Assembly: GCA_036267255.1 (NCBI GenBank)
Contig: DATAWK010000026.1
Span: 1-64,000 of the forward strand
DNA length: 64,000 bases
Source: DATAWK01 sp036267255
Lineage (GTDB): Bacteria; Acidobacteriota; Terriglobia; Terriglobales; Acidobacteriaceae
Reading direction: 5' to 3'
Notes under the pieces: model-generated
What the model was told of the DNA's origin: nothing
What the model saw: the letters and a program-made list of their open reading frames with translations, nothing else
Databases searched by the model: none
Shown here: positions 9,033 through 17,171 of the stretch, in pieces
Layout: every line of letters starts with the position of its first letter
How positions within the stretch are numbered: the stretch's first letter is position 1
Made by a program: the position numbers and the translations under genes

Positions 9033-9956
9033 ATGGACCTGTTCCAGCTGGAAACATTTCTCGCCGTAGCGGAGGAGCGCAGTTTTTCCCGGGCTGCCGT
9101 CCGTTTACATCGCACACAGCCTGCCGTAAGCCAGGTAATCCGCAAGCTGGAAGAGGAATTGGGCGAGGTGGTTTTTGATCGTGCCTCGCGCGATGCCACG
9201 CTGACCTCTGCCGGAGAAGTGTTGCGCGACTATGCCCAGAAGCTGCTGAATCTGCGCACCGAGGCCACCAGCGCGTTGGGCGAGCTGCGCTCCCTGCACC
9301 GAGGCCGTTTGAACCTCGCGGCCAATGAGTACACCTGTCTGTATCTGCTGCCGATCGTGGATGCATTTCGCCGTCTCTCTCCACAGATTAAGGTTACCGT
9401 ACAACGCTCTCTGGCCAGCCGCATGGCGGATGAAATTCTGTCGCACGCCGTCGAGTGCGGCATTGTCTCCTACCGTCCCGACGATCCCCAGGTGCGATCG
9501 ATCGTTGTCTATCGCGATGAGTTGATCTTTGCCATGCATCCGCGGCATCCCCTGGCCAAGGCGGACGAGATCTCCATCCATCAGCTCGGTGCGGAAAACT
9601 TTGTCGCCCACAACATTCCTTCGCCGCTTCGGCAGAAGGTCCTGCAGGCATTCCGGCGTCATCGCACGCCCTTAAATATGGGAGTTGAATTGCCCAGCCT
9701 GGAGGCAATCAAACGTTTTGTTGCCATGGGCAACGGCGTTGCACTGTTGCCCGGCCTGTCGGTACAGCGCGAAATCAAAAGCGGGGAACTGGTGCAGGTG
9801 CGTGTGCCGGAGCTGCAATTTGAGCGTCGGCTCCGTCTGGTTTACCGCAGGCATGCCAATCTGTCCCACGCCGCGCTGGCATTTTTGAAAGTGGTGGAGT
9901 CGATGGCTACGCAGTTCGGCGATCCCTTTTATTTTCAGCACGAACGCGGAGCTTGA
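9033..9956 (+). CDS. LysR-family transcriptional regulator divergent from the leu-ilv operon
   Basis: The N-terminal winged HTH (residues 1-60) is typical: MDLFQLETFLAVAEERSFSRAA ends the first half, and RTQPAVSQVIRKLE is the recognition helix. It is followed by the linker helix and a periplasmic-binding-protein-like effector domain (about 90-295). The length is 307 aa. AGAGAGG precedes the ATG. Its divergence from leuA and the shared palindrome suggest control of branched-chain amino acid synthesis, perhaps with a pathway intermediate as effector; that role is inferred. In sequence style it resembles the CysL/CbbR-like group. Confidence 0.9.
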   Translation: MDLFQLETFLAVAEERSFSRAAVRLHRTQPAVSQVIRKLEEELGEVVFDRASRDATLTSAGEVLRDYAQKLLNLRTEATSALGELRSLHRGRLNLAANEYTCLYLLPIVDAFRRLSPQIKVTVQRSLASRMADEILSHAVECGIVSYRPDDPQVRSIVVYRDELIFAMHPRHPLAKADEISIHQLGAENFVAHNIPSPLRQKVLQAFRRHRTPLNMGVELPSLEAIKRFVAMGNGVALLPGLSVQREIKSGELVQVRVPELQFERRLRLVYRRHANLSHAALAFLKVVESMATQFGDPFYFQHERGA

Positions 9957-10127
9957 TTTCCCGCAGGCCCGTCCGCATTTTAGGCGCGAGGAAATTCACT
10001 GGAAAAACATCGGGGTGGCGGGCTTTCCGCACAACTTCCGAAGTCGGGAACACGTCTATGTCTCTAACTGTTGCTGGTGCGCTGGAAACAGCACGATCCA
10101 GCTCTACGGAAGGAGATTCCAACCACC

Positions 10128-10673
10128 ATGACCCAACCCATACGTAAGATCGCATTCCGCAATCTTTCCAGAATAAGCATGTTTTTCGCACTGGCAGGGT
10201 TCCTTTGTCTGCCAGTCCTTGGCCATGCCCAGGATACTCAGAGTGCGGACCCGGCACAGAACAACAGTGCGCCTCTTCCACCCCAGAGCGACAACGGAGC
10301 GCCCCCACGTCATCGCCGCGGCATGAATCCGCAGGCGCAATTGAAGCGCATGACAAAACAGCTGAATCTGACTGCGGACCAGCAGCAGCAGATCCTGCCT
10401 ATCCTGCAGGATCGCGATAAGCAGATGAGCGATCTCCGGCAGAACAGCTCCGTGTCTCCTCAGGATCGCCATAGCCAGATGCGCAGCATCGGCGATACAA
10501 CCAATCAGAAAATTGAAGCGATCTTGAACGATACCCAGAAGCAGCAGTATGAAGCCATGCAGGCAAAGCAGCGCCAGCGCATGCAGGAACGCAGGCAGCA
10601 GAACAGCGGAGCTCCACCGGATAGCTCGCAGCCAAACGCGCCTCCGGCAAGCGGCGGCCAATCACCCCAGTAA
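10128..10673 (+). CDS. Exported Gln-rich alpha-helical protein, Spy/LTXXQ-like
   Basis: Hypothetical envelope protein of 181 aa. A signal peptide (ISMFFALAGFLCLPVLGHAQ) is followed by a Ser/Pro/Gln linker and a helical segment with LNLTADQQQQILPIL and later ILNDTQKQQYEAM. This pattern is seen in Spy/CpxP-like and related LTXXQ proteins that bind unfolded or metal-stressed envelope proteins. The tail is again Gln/Pro/Ser rich. The ATG at 10128 is preferred over upstream in-frame starts because AAGGAG precedes it. The homology call is by pattern and uncertain. Confidence 0.7.
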   Translation: MTQPIRKIAFRNLSRISMFFALAGFLCLPVLGHAQDTQSADPAQNNSAPLPPQSDNGAPPRHRRGMNPQAQLKRMTKQLNLTADQQQQILPILQDRDKQMSDLRQNSSVSPQDRHSQMRSIGDTTNQKIEAILNDTQKQQYEAMQAKQRQRMQERRQQNSGAPPDSSQPNAPPASGGQSPQ

Positions 10674-10681
10674 TGTCGTGG

Positions 10682-10715
10682 CCAGGCAAGGCTGGAGACT
10701 TCCGGCCTTGCCTGG
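10682..10715 (+). terminator. Hairpin after the Gln-rich exported protein
   Basis: CCAGGCAAGGC (10682-10692) pairs perfectly with GCCTTGCCTGG (10705-10715) around a 12-base loop, starting 9 bases after the stop codon. No T-run follows, so it is either a factor-dependent terminator or a 3'-stabilising hairpin. Confidence 0.45.
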
Positions 10716-10919
10716 ATTACCGCCCGATCTCGCAAAAGTACGTCTTCATTCCGCGCTTCGCGGCAAACCGCCCCTTCAACTTTTTGCAGCCCTCCCGCAC
10801 AACCCATTCGACAGGTACAATTAGGGCAGTTCAGGATTCAGACCTAGGTAAGTATTTTTACGTCGACTTGCTCACGGACGCTGTGCGTCGAGTTTGGCGG
10901 ATGAGGGGTTCATTTGCGA

Positions 10920-11516
10920 ATGAAGAAGTTGGTTTTTTTCCTTGGGCTGCTGCCCTTGCTGGCCATTACCAGTTTTGCGCAGGAAAGCAGACAAGATGTC
11001 AGTATGAGCTTTGTAGGTACGTTCCAGCCTAACGTCACCGGAAACGCTGTGACGCAGTCGTCCACCATCGGCATTGGAGACTTGGTTTCGTACCGGTTCA
11101 TGCTGAACCCGAGCAACGCGCTCGAAGCAAACTACCAGTACAGCCAGTTCTCACAACGGTACGTGTCCACGTTTTCCAATGGACGTGTGCATACCCGCTT
11201 TCAGGAAGGCTCCATCGCATTCGTACACAGTTTCGTCTACAAGAATTTCAACCCATTCGTCGAAGGTGGCGGAGGTATGTATCTCTATGGTGTCATTGAC
11301 GACACCGGCACCTCCACTGCGGCAGCCAAGAAGGGCACCTCCTACGGCGGGTTGTTTGGCGGCGGCATTGCGTACGAGTTAAGTCCTAGCTGGGATCTGC
11401 GAGTGCAGTACCGCGGCATCATCACGAAAGACAACCACTTCGGTCTGAGTATTTACAATACCAACCGCTATTACATTACTTCGCAGCCCGCGATCGGGTT
11501 TGCCTATCACTTCTAG
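10920..11516 (+). CDS. Outer-membrane beta-barrel protein, first of a tandem pair
   Basis: A 198-aa protein with a short signal peptide (KKLVFFLGLLPLLAITSFAQ) and alternating beta-strand pattern. It ends in GFAYHF, a terminal-aromatic signature of BAM-assembled barrels. It resembles small OmpX/OmpW-type barrels; the cargo is unknown. The ATG at 10920 is chosen over a TTG at 10914 because the next gene has the same AGGGGTTCATT--CGA context immediately before its ATG. Both genes share QDVS-SF at the N-terminus and ELSPSWDLRVQYRG near the C-terminus. Confidence 0.82.
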   Translation: MKKLVFFLGLLPLLAITSFAQESRQDVSMSFVGTFQPNVTGNAVTQSSTIGIGDLVSYRFMLNPSNALEANYQYSQFSQRYVSTFSNGRVHTRFQEGSIAFVHSFVYKNFNPFVEGGGGMYLYGVIDDTGTSTAAAKKGTSYGGLFGGGIAYELSPSWDLRVQYRGIITKDNHFGLSIYNTNRYYITSQPAIGFAYHF

Positions 11517-11586
11517 TCAGATCGCACGTCGGACATAGTACAGGCTGCTACGTGCAGAGATTCATGGATCAGGGGTTCATTACCGA

Positions 11587-12189
11587 ATGAAGAAGTTGTT
11601 TCTTTTGCTCTGTATGTTGCCCATGCTGGCCATAGCAGGGCGCGCACAGGAGGCACGGCAGGATGTCAGCCTCAGCTTTATGGGCACCATCCAGCCGTAT
11701 GTCAACGGCGGCACGAATAATGTCACCTTCAAGTCAACGCTGGGCGCTGGTCTGCTGCTGAGCTATCGCTACCAGTTGACCCCGAACGGTGCCATAGAAG
11801 CCAACTATTCCTACAGCCGCTTCACCGATAAATTCGCCACCAGTTCTGTGTATTACGTCCGTGTGTACACCTCCATGCAGGAGGCGACATTTGCCTATGT
11901 ACGCACCATCCCCTACAAGCGGTTCAACCCTTTTATTGAGGGCGGCGGCGGCATCCAGTTCTTTTCGCCACTCGGTTTCAAGACCACCTCCTACGACACG
12001 GAGCAATCGGAAGCGCTTGTGGGTCAATTCGGCGGCGGCATCGCATATGAGTTAAGCCCAAGCTGGGATCTGCGCGTGCAATACCGCGGGTACATATCCA
12101 AGCCGGAGACTTTTGGACTCAGCACCTTCAGTACCGGCCGGTATTACCTTGTCTCCCAACCGGCCATCGGGTTTGCATACCACTTCTAA
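11587..12189 (+). CDS. Outer-membrane beta-barrel protein, second of a tandem pair
   Basis: A 200-aa paralogue of the preceding gene. The signal peptide ends near ALAGRAQ-like residues, the second half shows RFNPFIEGGGG and YELSPSWDLRVQ, and the C-terminus is again GFAYHF. The two genes are 70 bases apart and their 5' untranslated sequences are conserved, which points to tandem duplication. Middle strands and loops differ most, as expected for surface-exposed loops. A strong terminator follows. Confidence 0.85.
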   Translation: MKKLFLLLCMLPMLAIAGRAQEARQDVSLSFMGTIQPYVNGGTNNVTFKSTLGAGLLLSYRYQLTPNGAIEANYSYSRFTDKFATSSVYYVRVYTSMQEATFAYVRTIPYKRFNPFIEGGGGIQFFSPLGFKTTSYDTEQSEALVGQFGGGIAYELSPSWDLRVQYRGYISKPETFGLSTFSTGRYYLVSQPAIGFAYHF

Positions 12190-12220
12190 ACAGCTCTGAT
12201 AGCTCCAGGATCAAGACAGA

Positions 12221-12249
12221 AAGGCCTGCCGATCATCGGCAGGCCTTTT
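12221..12249. terminator. Bidirectional intrinsic terminator
   Basis: AAGGCCTGCCGAT (12221-12233) and ATCGGCAGGCCTT (12235-12247) form a perfect 13-bp stem with A/T flanks on both sides. It lies between the convergent barrel gene and the C45-type hydrolase gene and can serve both. Confidence 0.85.
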
Positions 12250-12272
12250 CTATTTGGTAAGTGCGCTTTGTT

Positions 12273-13745
12273 TTAAGAACCCGATGTGTCGTCCTTGTGG
12301 AAGCTTGCCCAGGGATTGCCTTTCATATCGGTCAGCACAGGTTTCTGCCAGTCAAATTCGGGATGCTTGGCCAGGAATGGCTTCACCAGAAAATCCTCGC
12401 CGCATGGGCGCCCGGTACGCGCCATCATCGACATGTTCTGGATCATGGTGCTGTCGGCTGCCTTGGCGTTCACGGCTCCGCCGGGATCATACGGAGGCCA
12501 TCCCCACTCTGGAACCCCGTGCGCGGAGACATCCACGTGGCCGCACAGGGTACGTTCGTTGCGCGCCTCCTTGCCGGTGTAGGCATCGAAGTGGTCGGCC
12601 AGAAACTGCTGTGCTAGCGCCGTGTCGATCTGCCCTTTATGCTGAGCCATCAACTGGTCCCACCGCTTGTGGCGCGCATTGGGAGAACTGGCCGGGTTGT
12701 TGGGATCGAAGCTGGTTTCCTTTTTGATGAGCTCCGGATCGCTGGGAAAATTGGCGCCGGCAAAATAGCCGTTCTTGGTACGCCAGACGCGGTGTATCTT
12801 CAGGCCAAGCTCAAAGCGCGCAATCTCGCCCGTTTTGCTATCGGCCAACAGCCAGTCGTTGGCATAACCGCCATTGTTACCTTTCACCATGATGCGCACA
12901 TAATCATCAATGCTGGATGCGTATTGCATCGCCTCACGAGCACGCACAAACTCCGGTATGCCGTTGGGGTCGTACAGGCTGAATGCTGTGATGGTAGTTT
13001 CGGTGACCGCGAGGCCAGCGCCATTGATGCCGAAATCGTCGCCACTGTCGATCGTGCCGGGGAACCCATCCATCAGGATGCGATAGCCATGCTGCGGAAC
13101 AATGTCGTACATGATGCGCCAGCGTGCGCCTTCCATAAAGGAGGCCCAGTCGCTGTGGGCAATCACCGGCTTGTGATCGCGCGTCCAGTCCCCGGTGGCC
13201 ACAAAGGCGCTGCAATTGCCTGACGGCTTCAGGTTCGGCGCATTGGCTGCATGCTGATGCGTGTTCAGCCACGGAACATAATAGTTAGGAATCTCATTCA
13301 TTCCATTTACAGCCACGACATCCCAGACATCCATGTCCTTCACGCCGCGTGCGCGCAGTCCATCGGCAATGCCTTGAAATTCCTGGCGATACTCCGTGTC
13401 AATGTGCGGCCAGAACACATTTTGGGCCGTGGCGCGAAAAAACTTCCAGTCCCGGTGCGTGGAATGCGTTTCTTCCACCTGAATGGTATGGAAAGCGTCG
13501 ACAATCTCCGGCGCCAGCAACCAGCCATGTTGAAAGCCAATCTGCGACGGTGTTCCCTGTAGATGGACGTAGATCCAGTGGTCCCGTTCAAAGCGGTAGG
13601 AGTGTGCCAGCAGCGCATCCACCCTGGCCGTCTTCTGCTTCATCAGCGGCGCTGGTTTCTGATCGGCATGGGCTAGGGGCAGCCAAAGCAGGCATGCAGC
13701 CAGCACGGGAAGATATATTGTGTAGCGGCGGAACAACGGACGCAT
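12273..13745 (-). CDS. Exported C45/phospholipase B-like Ntn hydrolase
   Basis: A 490-aa protein with a signal peptide (LPVLAACLLWLPLAHA). The stretch SGNCSAFVATG places a cysteine where the Ntn nucleophile sits in C45 acyltransferase/peptidase and phospholipase-B-like enzymes. FQHGWLLAPEI and GFPGTIDSGDDFGINGAGLAVTET-type segments (quoted in part) are also typical of this fold. The family cleaves amide bonds or transfers acyl groups; the substrate here is unknown. It stands alone, convergent with the barrel genes. Confidence 0.75.
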   Translation of the reverse strand: MRPLFRRYTIYLPVLAACLLWLPLAHADQKPAPLMKQKTARVDALLAHSYRFERDHWIYVHLQGTPSQIGFQHGWLLAPEIVDAFHTIQVEETHSTHRDWKFFRATAQNVFWPHIDTEYRQEFQGIADGLRARGVKDMDVWDVVAVNGMNEIPNYYVPWLNTHQHAANAPNLKPSGNCSAFVATGDWTRDHKPVIAHSDWASFMEGARWRIMYDIVPQHGYRILMDGFPGTIDSGDDFGINGAGLAVTETTITAFSLYDPNGIPEFVRAREAMQYASSIDDYVRIMVKGNNGGYANDWLLADSKTGEIARFELGLKIHRVWRTKNGYFAGANFPSDPELIKKETSFDPNNPASSPNARHKRWDQLMAQHKGQIDTALAQQFLADHFDAYTGKEARNERTLCGHVDVSAHGVPEWGWPPYDPGGAVNAKAADSTMIQNMSMMARTGRPCGEDFLVKPFLAKHPEFDWQKPVLTDMKGNPWASFHKDDTSGS

Positions 13746-13871
13746 TCAGATCGCCTCCAAAAAGATTTTACGAATGCGCGCAGACTATCGTTTTATACAG
13801 CGAAAAGCAACGAAGGAATCCAGCGACCGCTATCGGGCCACGGCGCGCATTGGAAAGCCGGGAAATACGCG

Positions 13872-14474
13872 TTACGTGATGTCTTCCGTATCGAAGGCCG
13901 GCTTGCGGGTTGGTTGCACAATCGACTCTCCCAGCAGTTTGCGCACCACGTCTTCGATGCTCTTCTGCGAATCCGCACTCGCAGCCATCTGGCCCAGTTG
14001 GCCGGAGTTCTCCAGCTTTTCCAGCAGCACAACGGCATGAGCAACGGCAACGTGGTCCTGGTTCAGCCCTTCCGGCGTTTTGGCCTTGATGCCGACATTG
14101 CGCGGTTCCAGATGCAGCAATGTGGCTACGTTCTCGCGCAGCTTTTCTGCAATGGGGCCGATCTTGGGCGCGGCCAGCACCAGCGTCGTATCCACGTTCG
14201 CGATGGCGTAACCGGCGTGGCGAATCTCTTCCAGCGCCGTTTCCAGAAAGATGGAGGAGTCGGCATTCTTCCAGCGGGCATCTCCCGGCGGGAAGAAGCT
14301 GCCAATATCACCTGCGGCGACGGCGCCCAGCAAGGCATCCGTGATGGCGTGCAGCAGCACATCGCCGTCCGAGTGCCCATACAGGCCCTCAGGATGGTCC
14401 AGTGCCAGGCCACCGATTTTCAGGGGTACTCCGGGTTTGAATGCGTGTGAATCCCAACCGTAACCAATTCTCAT
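13872..14474 (-). CDS. ispF: 2-C-methyl-D-erythritol 2,4-cyclodiphosphate synthase with C-terminal extension
   Basis: MEP-pathway enzyme that cyclises CDP-ME-2-phosphate. Metal ligands are visible in GYGWDSHAF (Asp8, His10), and HSDGDVLLHAITDALLGA is the family signature. IspF is usually about 157-160 aa and ends just after a segment like AVAHAVVLL. This one is 200 aa and continues with about 42 polar residues (EKLENSGQ onward). The start at 14474 matches the conserved N-terminus MRIGYGWDSH; the frame is open further to 14534 without conserved sequence. Confidence 0.93.
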   Translation of the reverse strand: MRIGYGWDSHAFKPGVPLKIGGLALDHPEGLYGHSDGDVLLHAITDALLGAVAAGDIGSFFPPGDARWKNADSSIFLETALEEIRHAGYAIANVDTTLVLAAPKIGPIAEKLRENVATLLHLEPRNVGIKAKTPEGLNQDHVAVAHAVVLLEKLENSGQLGQMAASADSQKSIEDVVRKLLGESIVQPTRKPAFDTEDIT

Positions 14475-14700
14475 CGTACGTGTATGCTCTCTCGTTTTTT
14501 CTGCAGCGGCCAGGGGCCGCTTTTCAGGGCCCAACTTCTATGGAACCATAGCTGCACCGTGCAGGAAAGCTCCAACCCCGCAGAATACATCGTTTTATGA
14601 ATTTCTTTTCCGCGAATGCGAGACGGCCCGATATGCTTGTTATGCCAGGATCGCAAATCGTGCATCCTGATTTCAACTTGAAGGCTGAAGAGGACTGGGT

Positions 14701-15057
14701 ATGTTACGTTTACTCCTGCACTGGATATTGAACGCTGTGGCCCTGCTGGTTGTGGCGCATTTCGTGGCAGGCTTGCACGTCAGCAACTTTGTTTCCGCCT
14801 TGATTGCAGTCATCGTCATCGGACTCTTCAATGCGACTCTGGGGCTGCTGCTCAAGATCATCACGCTCCCGCTTGGCATCCTGACGTTCGGCATCTTTTT
14901 CCTGATTATCAATGCCGTCATTCTCTGGTTTGCCAGCAAGTTCGTTCCCGGTTTTGCCGTCACCACCTTCAAGGCCGCTTTTCTTGGAGCCCTGGCCTTG
15001 GCTGTCCTTCACCTGCTGTTTGGCTTTATCGGCAGCTCCATGAAATCCAGATCGTAG
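14701..15057 (+). CDS. Phage holin family 4-like small membrane protein (YvlD type)
   Basis: A 118-aa protein with four hydrophobic segments: residues 3-25, 30-50, 54-80 and 93-113. The NATLGLLLKIITLPLGILTFG stretch (quoted in part across the second and third helices) is characteristic of the YvlD/holin superfamily IV. Despite the name these are chromosomal membrane proteins of unclear role, and nothing phage-like surrounds it. The next gene starts 32 bases later and is likely co-transcribed. Confidence 0.85.
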   Translation: MLRLLLHWILNAVALLVVAHFVAGLHVSNFVSALIAVIVIGLFNATLGLLLKIITLPLGILTFGIFFLIINAVILWFASKFVPGFAVTTFKAAFLGALALAVLHLLFGFIGSSMKSRS

Positions 15058-15089
15058 GCTTTTCAGATACACGCGACAACGGGGAGACA

Positions 15090-15746
15090 ATGCTGGATAT
15101 CCCGTCAAATAAGACGATGCGCGTCACGATGGTGTCGATTGCTATCCTGGTCTGGTTCGCGCTGGTGCTGCAGCTTTTCCTGATGGGGTCGCACGCCTCT
15201 GCCGATGGCAGGCCACTCTTCGGAGCCGTCGTAAATTACTTCAGCTTTTTTACCATCCTCACCAATCTTCTGGTTGCTGTTGTGCTCAGCTCTCCCTTCG
15301 TTCTATCGGGCACAACGGCAGGACGTTTTTTCGCCCGTCCCACCGTGCTGGCTGGCACCGCGGTGTACATCGCAATTGTTGGAGCGACGTACTTTCTGCT
15401 GTTGCGCCATCTATGGAATCCGCAGGGCCTCGACCATCTGGCTGACGTCCTTCTGCATGACGTTGTGCCGGTGACCTATGTCCTTTATTGGCTCATCTTC
15501 GTGCCGAAGGCTGCGCTGCGCTGGAAACATGCGCTTCTATGGCTCGTCTATCCGGCCGTTTATATGGTGTACACCGTGGCGCATGGAGCCATTACCGGCT
15601 GGTATCCCTATCCGTTTATTGATGTGGCCGTACTCGGATATTCTCACGCACTGAACAATGCAGCCGGAATGCTGCTTGCATTTTTAGGTGCAGGCCTGCT
15701 GGTCGTGGTCATTGGCAAGTTCGCCGGACGCAAATCCGCCCGATAA
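15090..15746 (+). CDS. Pr6Pr family integral membrane protein
   Basis: A 218-aa protein with six predicted membrane helices and the family pattern NYFSFFTILTNLLVAVVL in the first half and VYPAVYMVYTVAHGA later. Pr6Pr (FAR-17a/AIG1-like) proteins have six helices and no firmly assigned function in bacteria. GGGGAGA lies 6 bases before the ATG. It is transcribed with the holin-like gene and converges on ispD. Confidence 0.85.
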   Translation: MLDIPSNKTMRVTMVSIAILVWFALVLQLFLMGSHASADGRPLFGAVVNYFSFFTILTNLLVAVVLSSPFVLSGTTAGRFFARPTVLAGTAVYIAIVGATYFLLLRHLWNPQGLDHLADVLLHDVVPVTYVLYWLIFVPKAALRWKHALLWLVYPAVYMVYTVAHGAITGWYPYPFIDVAVLGYSHALNNAAGMLLAFLGAGLLVVVIGKFAGRKSAR

Positions 15747-15762
15747 ACCCTACAAATAGACC

Positions 15763-16479
15763 CTACAAATTTCCTTGCTGCAGATAAAACTCCGCCAGCT
15801 CCAGATCGCCCGGTTGCGTCACTTTAAAGTTGCGCGGCGAGCCCATCACCACCGCCACGGGAACCCCGGCGCGCTCGGCCAGAGATGCTTCGTCGGTGCC
15901 GACAAATCCGTCGTTCTCCGCCTCATGGAAAATCTGGCGCAGCAGGCCATAGCGAAATCCCTGCGGCGTCTGCGCCAGCACAATGCGCTCCCGCGGAATC
16001 GTGGTGCTGATGATGGCGCCGTCTGCGGTGCGCTCCACCTGCTTGATGGTGTCGATGGCAGGCACGCCCACGATGGCTGCGCCGTGTTTGGCAACCGCTT
16101 CAATCGTGCGTTCAATGGTGGCCGCATCAATCAGCGGCCGGACCGCATCATGCACCAGCACAATATCTCCGTCCGTGGCCTGCAGGGCCTGCAACGCATG
16201 ACTCACAGACTCCTGCCGCGTATCGCCGCCTGCAACAACCACGGTCTTTCCGTCGAGCCCATATTCGTGAATCTGCGCCTGCACGCGTTCCATTTCCGTT
16301 GGGCGCACGGCCACCTGGATGTGCGTCACCGCAGGCACCGCGGCGAAAGTACGTAGCGTGTGGATGAGTATGGGAACACCCTGCAACTGAAGAAACTGCT
16401 TGGGTGCGGATGTGGAACTGGTGGCCACGCTCATGCGTGTGCCCATACCAGCCGCCGGAATGATTACATGAACTTGCAT
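15763..16479 (-). CDS. ispD: 2-C-methyl-D-erythritol 4-phosphate cytidylyltransferase
   Basis: Transfers CMP to MEP in isoprenoid precursor synthesis. The N-terminal nucleotide-binding motif IIPAAGMGTRM is slightly divergent from the usual AAG-G-RM, followed by the conserved KQFLQLQG. Further on are VLVHDAVRPLI and QTPQGFRYG, both active-site signatures. The length is 238 aa. It shares its pathway with ispF, 1.3 kb away, but two rightward membrane-protein genes lie between, so the two are separately transcribed. Confidence 0.95.
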   Translation of the reverse strand: MQVHVIIPAAGMGTRMSVATSSTSAPKQFLQLQGVPILIHTLRTFAAVPAVTHIQVAVRPTEMERVQAQIHEYGLDGKTVVVAGGDTRQESVSHALQALQATDGDIVLVHDAVRPLIDAATIERTIEAVAKHGAAIVGVPAIDTIKQVERTADGAIISTTIPRERIVLAQTPQGFRYGLLRQIFHEAENDGFVGTDEASLAERAGVPVAVVMGSPRNFKVTQPGDLELAEFYLQQGNL

Positions 16480-16542
16480 AAATTCCTGAATATTTTGATG
16501 TCTGAAAGCCTTGAATGAAGGATGAGGGAACGAGGCGCTTCT

Positions 16543-17010
16543 CTAAGCCTCGACCGGCTCGACGTAGAACATTTCATTGGTGCGCCGGAAGCCGCTGCTC
16601 TCATACATCGTACGAGCTGCCTCCGTGCTGTGCAGCGCAACAACGCGAATCTTTCTGCGCCGTGCTTCGGCCAGCGCCATTTCAATCAGGTTGCTGGCCA
16701 GCCGTTTGCGGCGATGATCGGGTTCTACATACACATTCAGCAGATAGCCGCGGTGCGGTTCGGGATCGAGCGGGTGCGGAGGCCAGTCCAACACCATGAG
16801 TCCGGCGCCGGCAACGATCTTGCCGCTGAGCGTGGTCAGCCATCCCATGTACTTGCCTTGTTGCAGCATCTCGGCCACCCAGGGCTCAAAGGTCTCGGTG
16901 ATCCGGCGTAGAAAGCTGTTGTCGGCGCGTCCTGCATCGACAAACATGCGATGGCGGTGATGCGCAATCGTGGAGGCGTCTTCCGGGGTAGCCAACCGTA
17001 TCTGGTACAT
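16543..17010 (-). CDS. GNAT-family N-acetyltransferase
   Basis: A 155-aa acetyl-CoA-dependent acyltransferase. IRLATPEDAS at the N-terminus and YLLNVYVEPDHRRKRLASNLI in the middle (motif A, with RRKRLA where Q/R-x-x-G-x-G/A is expected) identify the fold. The AARTMYESSGFR motif B near the C-terminus is intact. The start at 17010 gives the conserved MYQIRLAT; the frame is open to 17058. The substrate is unknown. Confidence 0.85.
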   Translation of the reverse strand: MYQIRLATPEDASTIAHHRHRMFVDAGRADNSFLRRITETFEPWVAEMLQQGKYMGWLTTLSGKIVAGAGLMVLDWPPHPLDPEPHRGYLLNVYVEPDHRRKRLASNLIEMALAEARRRKIRVVALHSTEAARTMYESSGFRRTNEMFYVEPVEA

Positions 17011-17048
17011 GCCACAAAGTATACGAGTCCAAAGGATATGAGGGCCAG

Positions 17049-17130
17049 CCGGTAGCATTGCCGCCTGTGTTTTCGCAGGCCGACACCGCCACAGCGGCCC
17101 TTACGGAACAATCCAAAGCCGGAAAATTGC
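17049..17130 (+). pseudogene. Possible 5' remnant of a VWFA-type exported protein gene
   Basis: The plus frame here reads LPPVFSQ, then ALTEQSKAGK. This resembles LPAFAQS and ALTGQSKAES at the signal-peptide end of the intact VWFA protein 1.3 kb to the right. Eleven bases (CAATCCAAAGC) are identical at 17109-17119 and 18406-18416. No VWA domain follows. The match is short, so this is a tentative call. Confidence 0.3.
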
Positions 17131-17171
17131 CCACGCTGGAAGGCCGGAGACAATGCCTGTTTTTGCTCGCA

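Noticed and set aside
14701..15057. Prophage, suggested by the holin-like protein
   Set aside because: No lysin, integrase or structural genes are adjacent. This superfamily is common as a chromosomal membrane protein.
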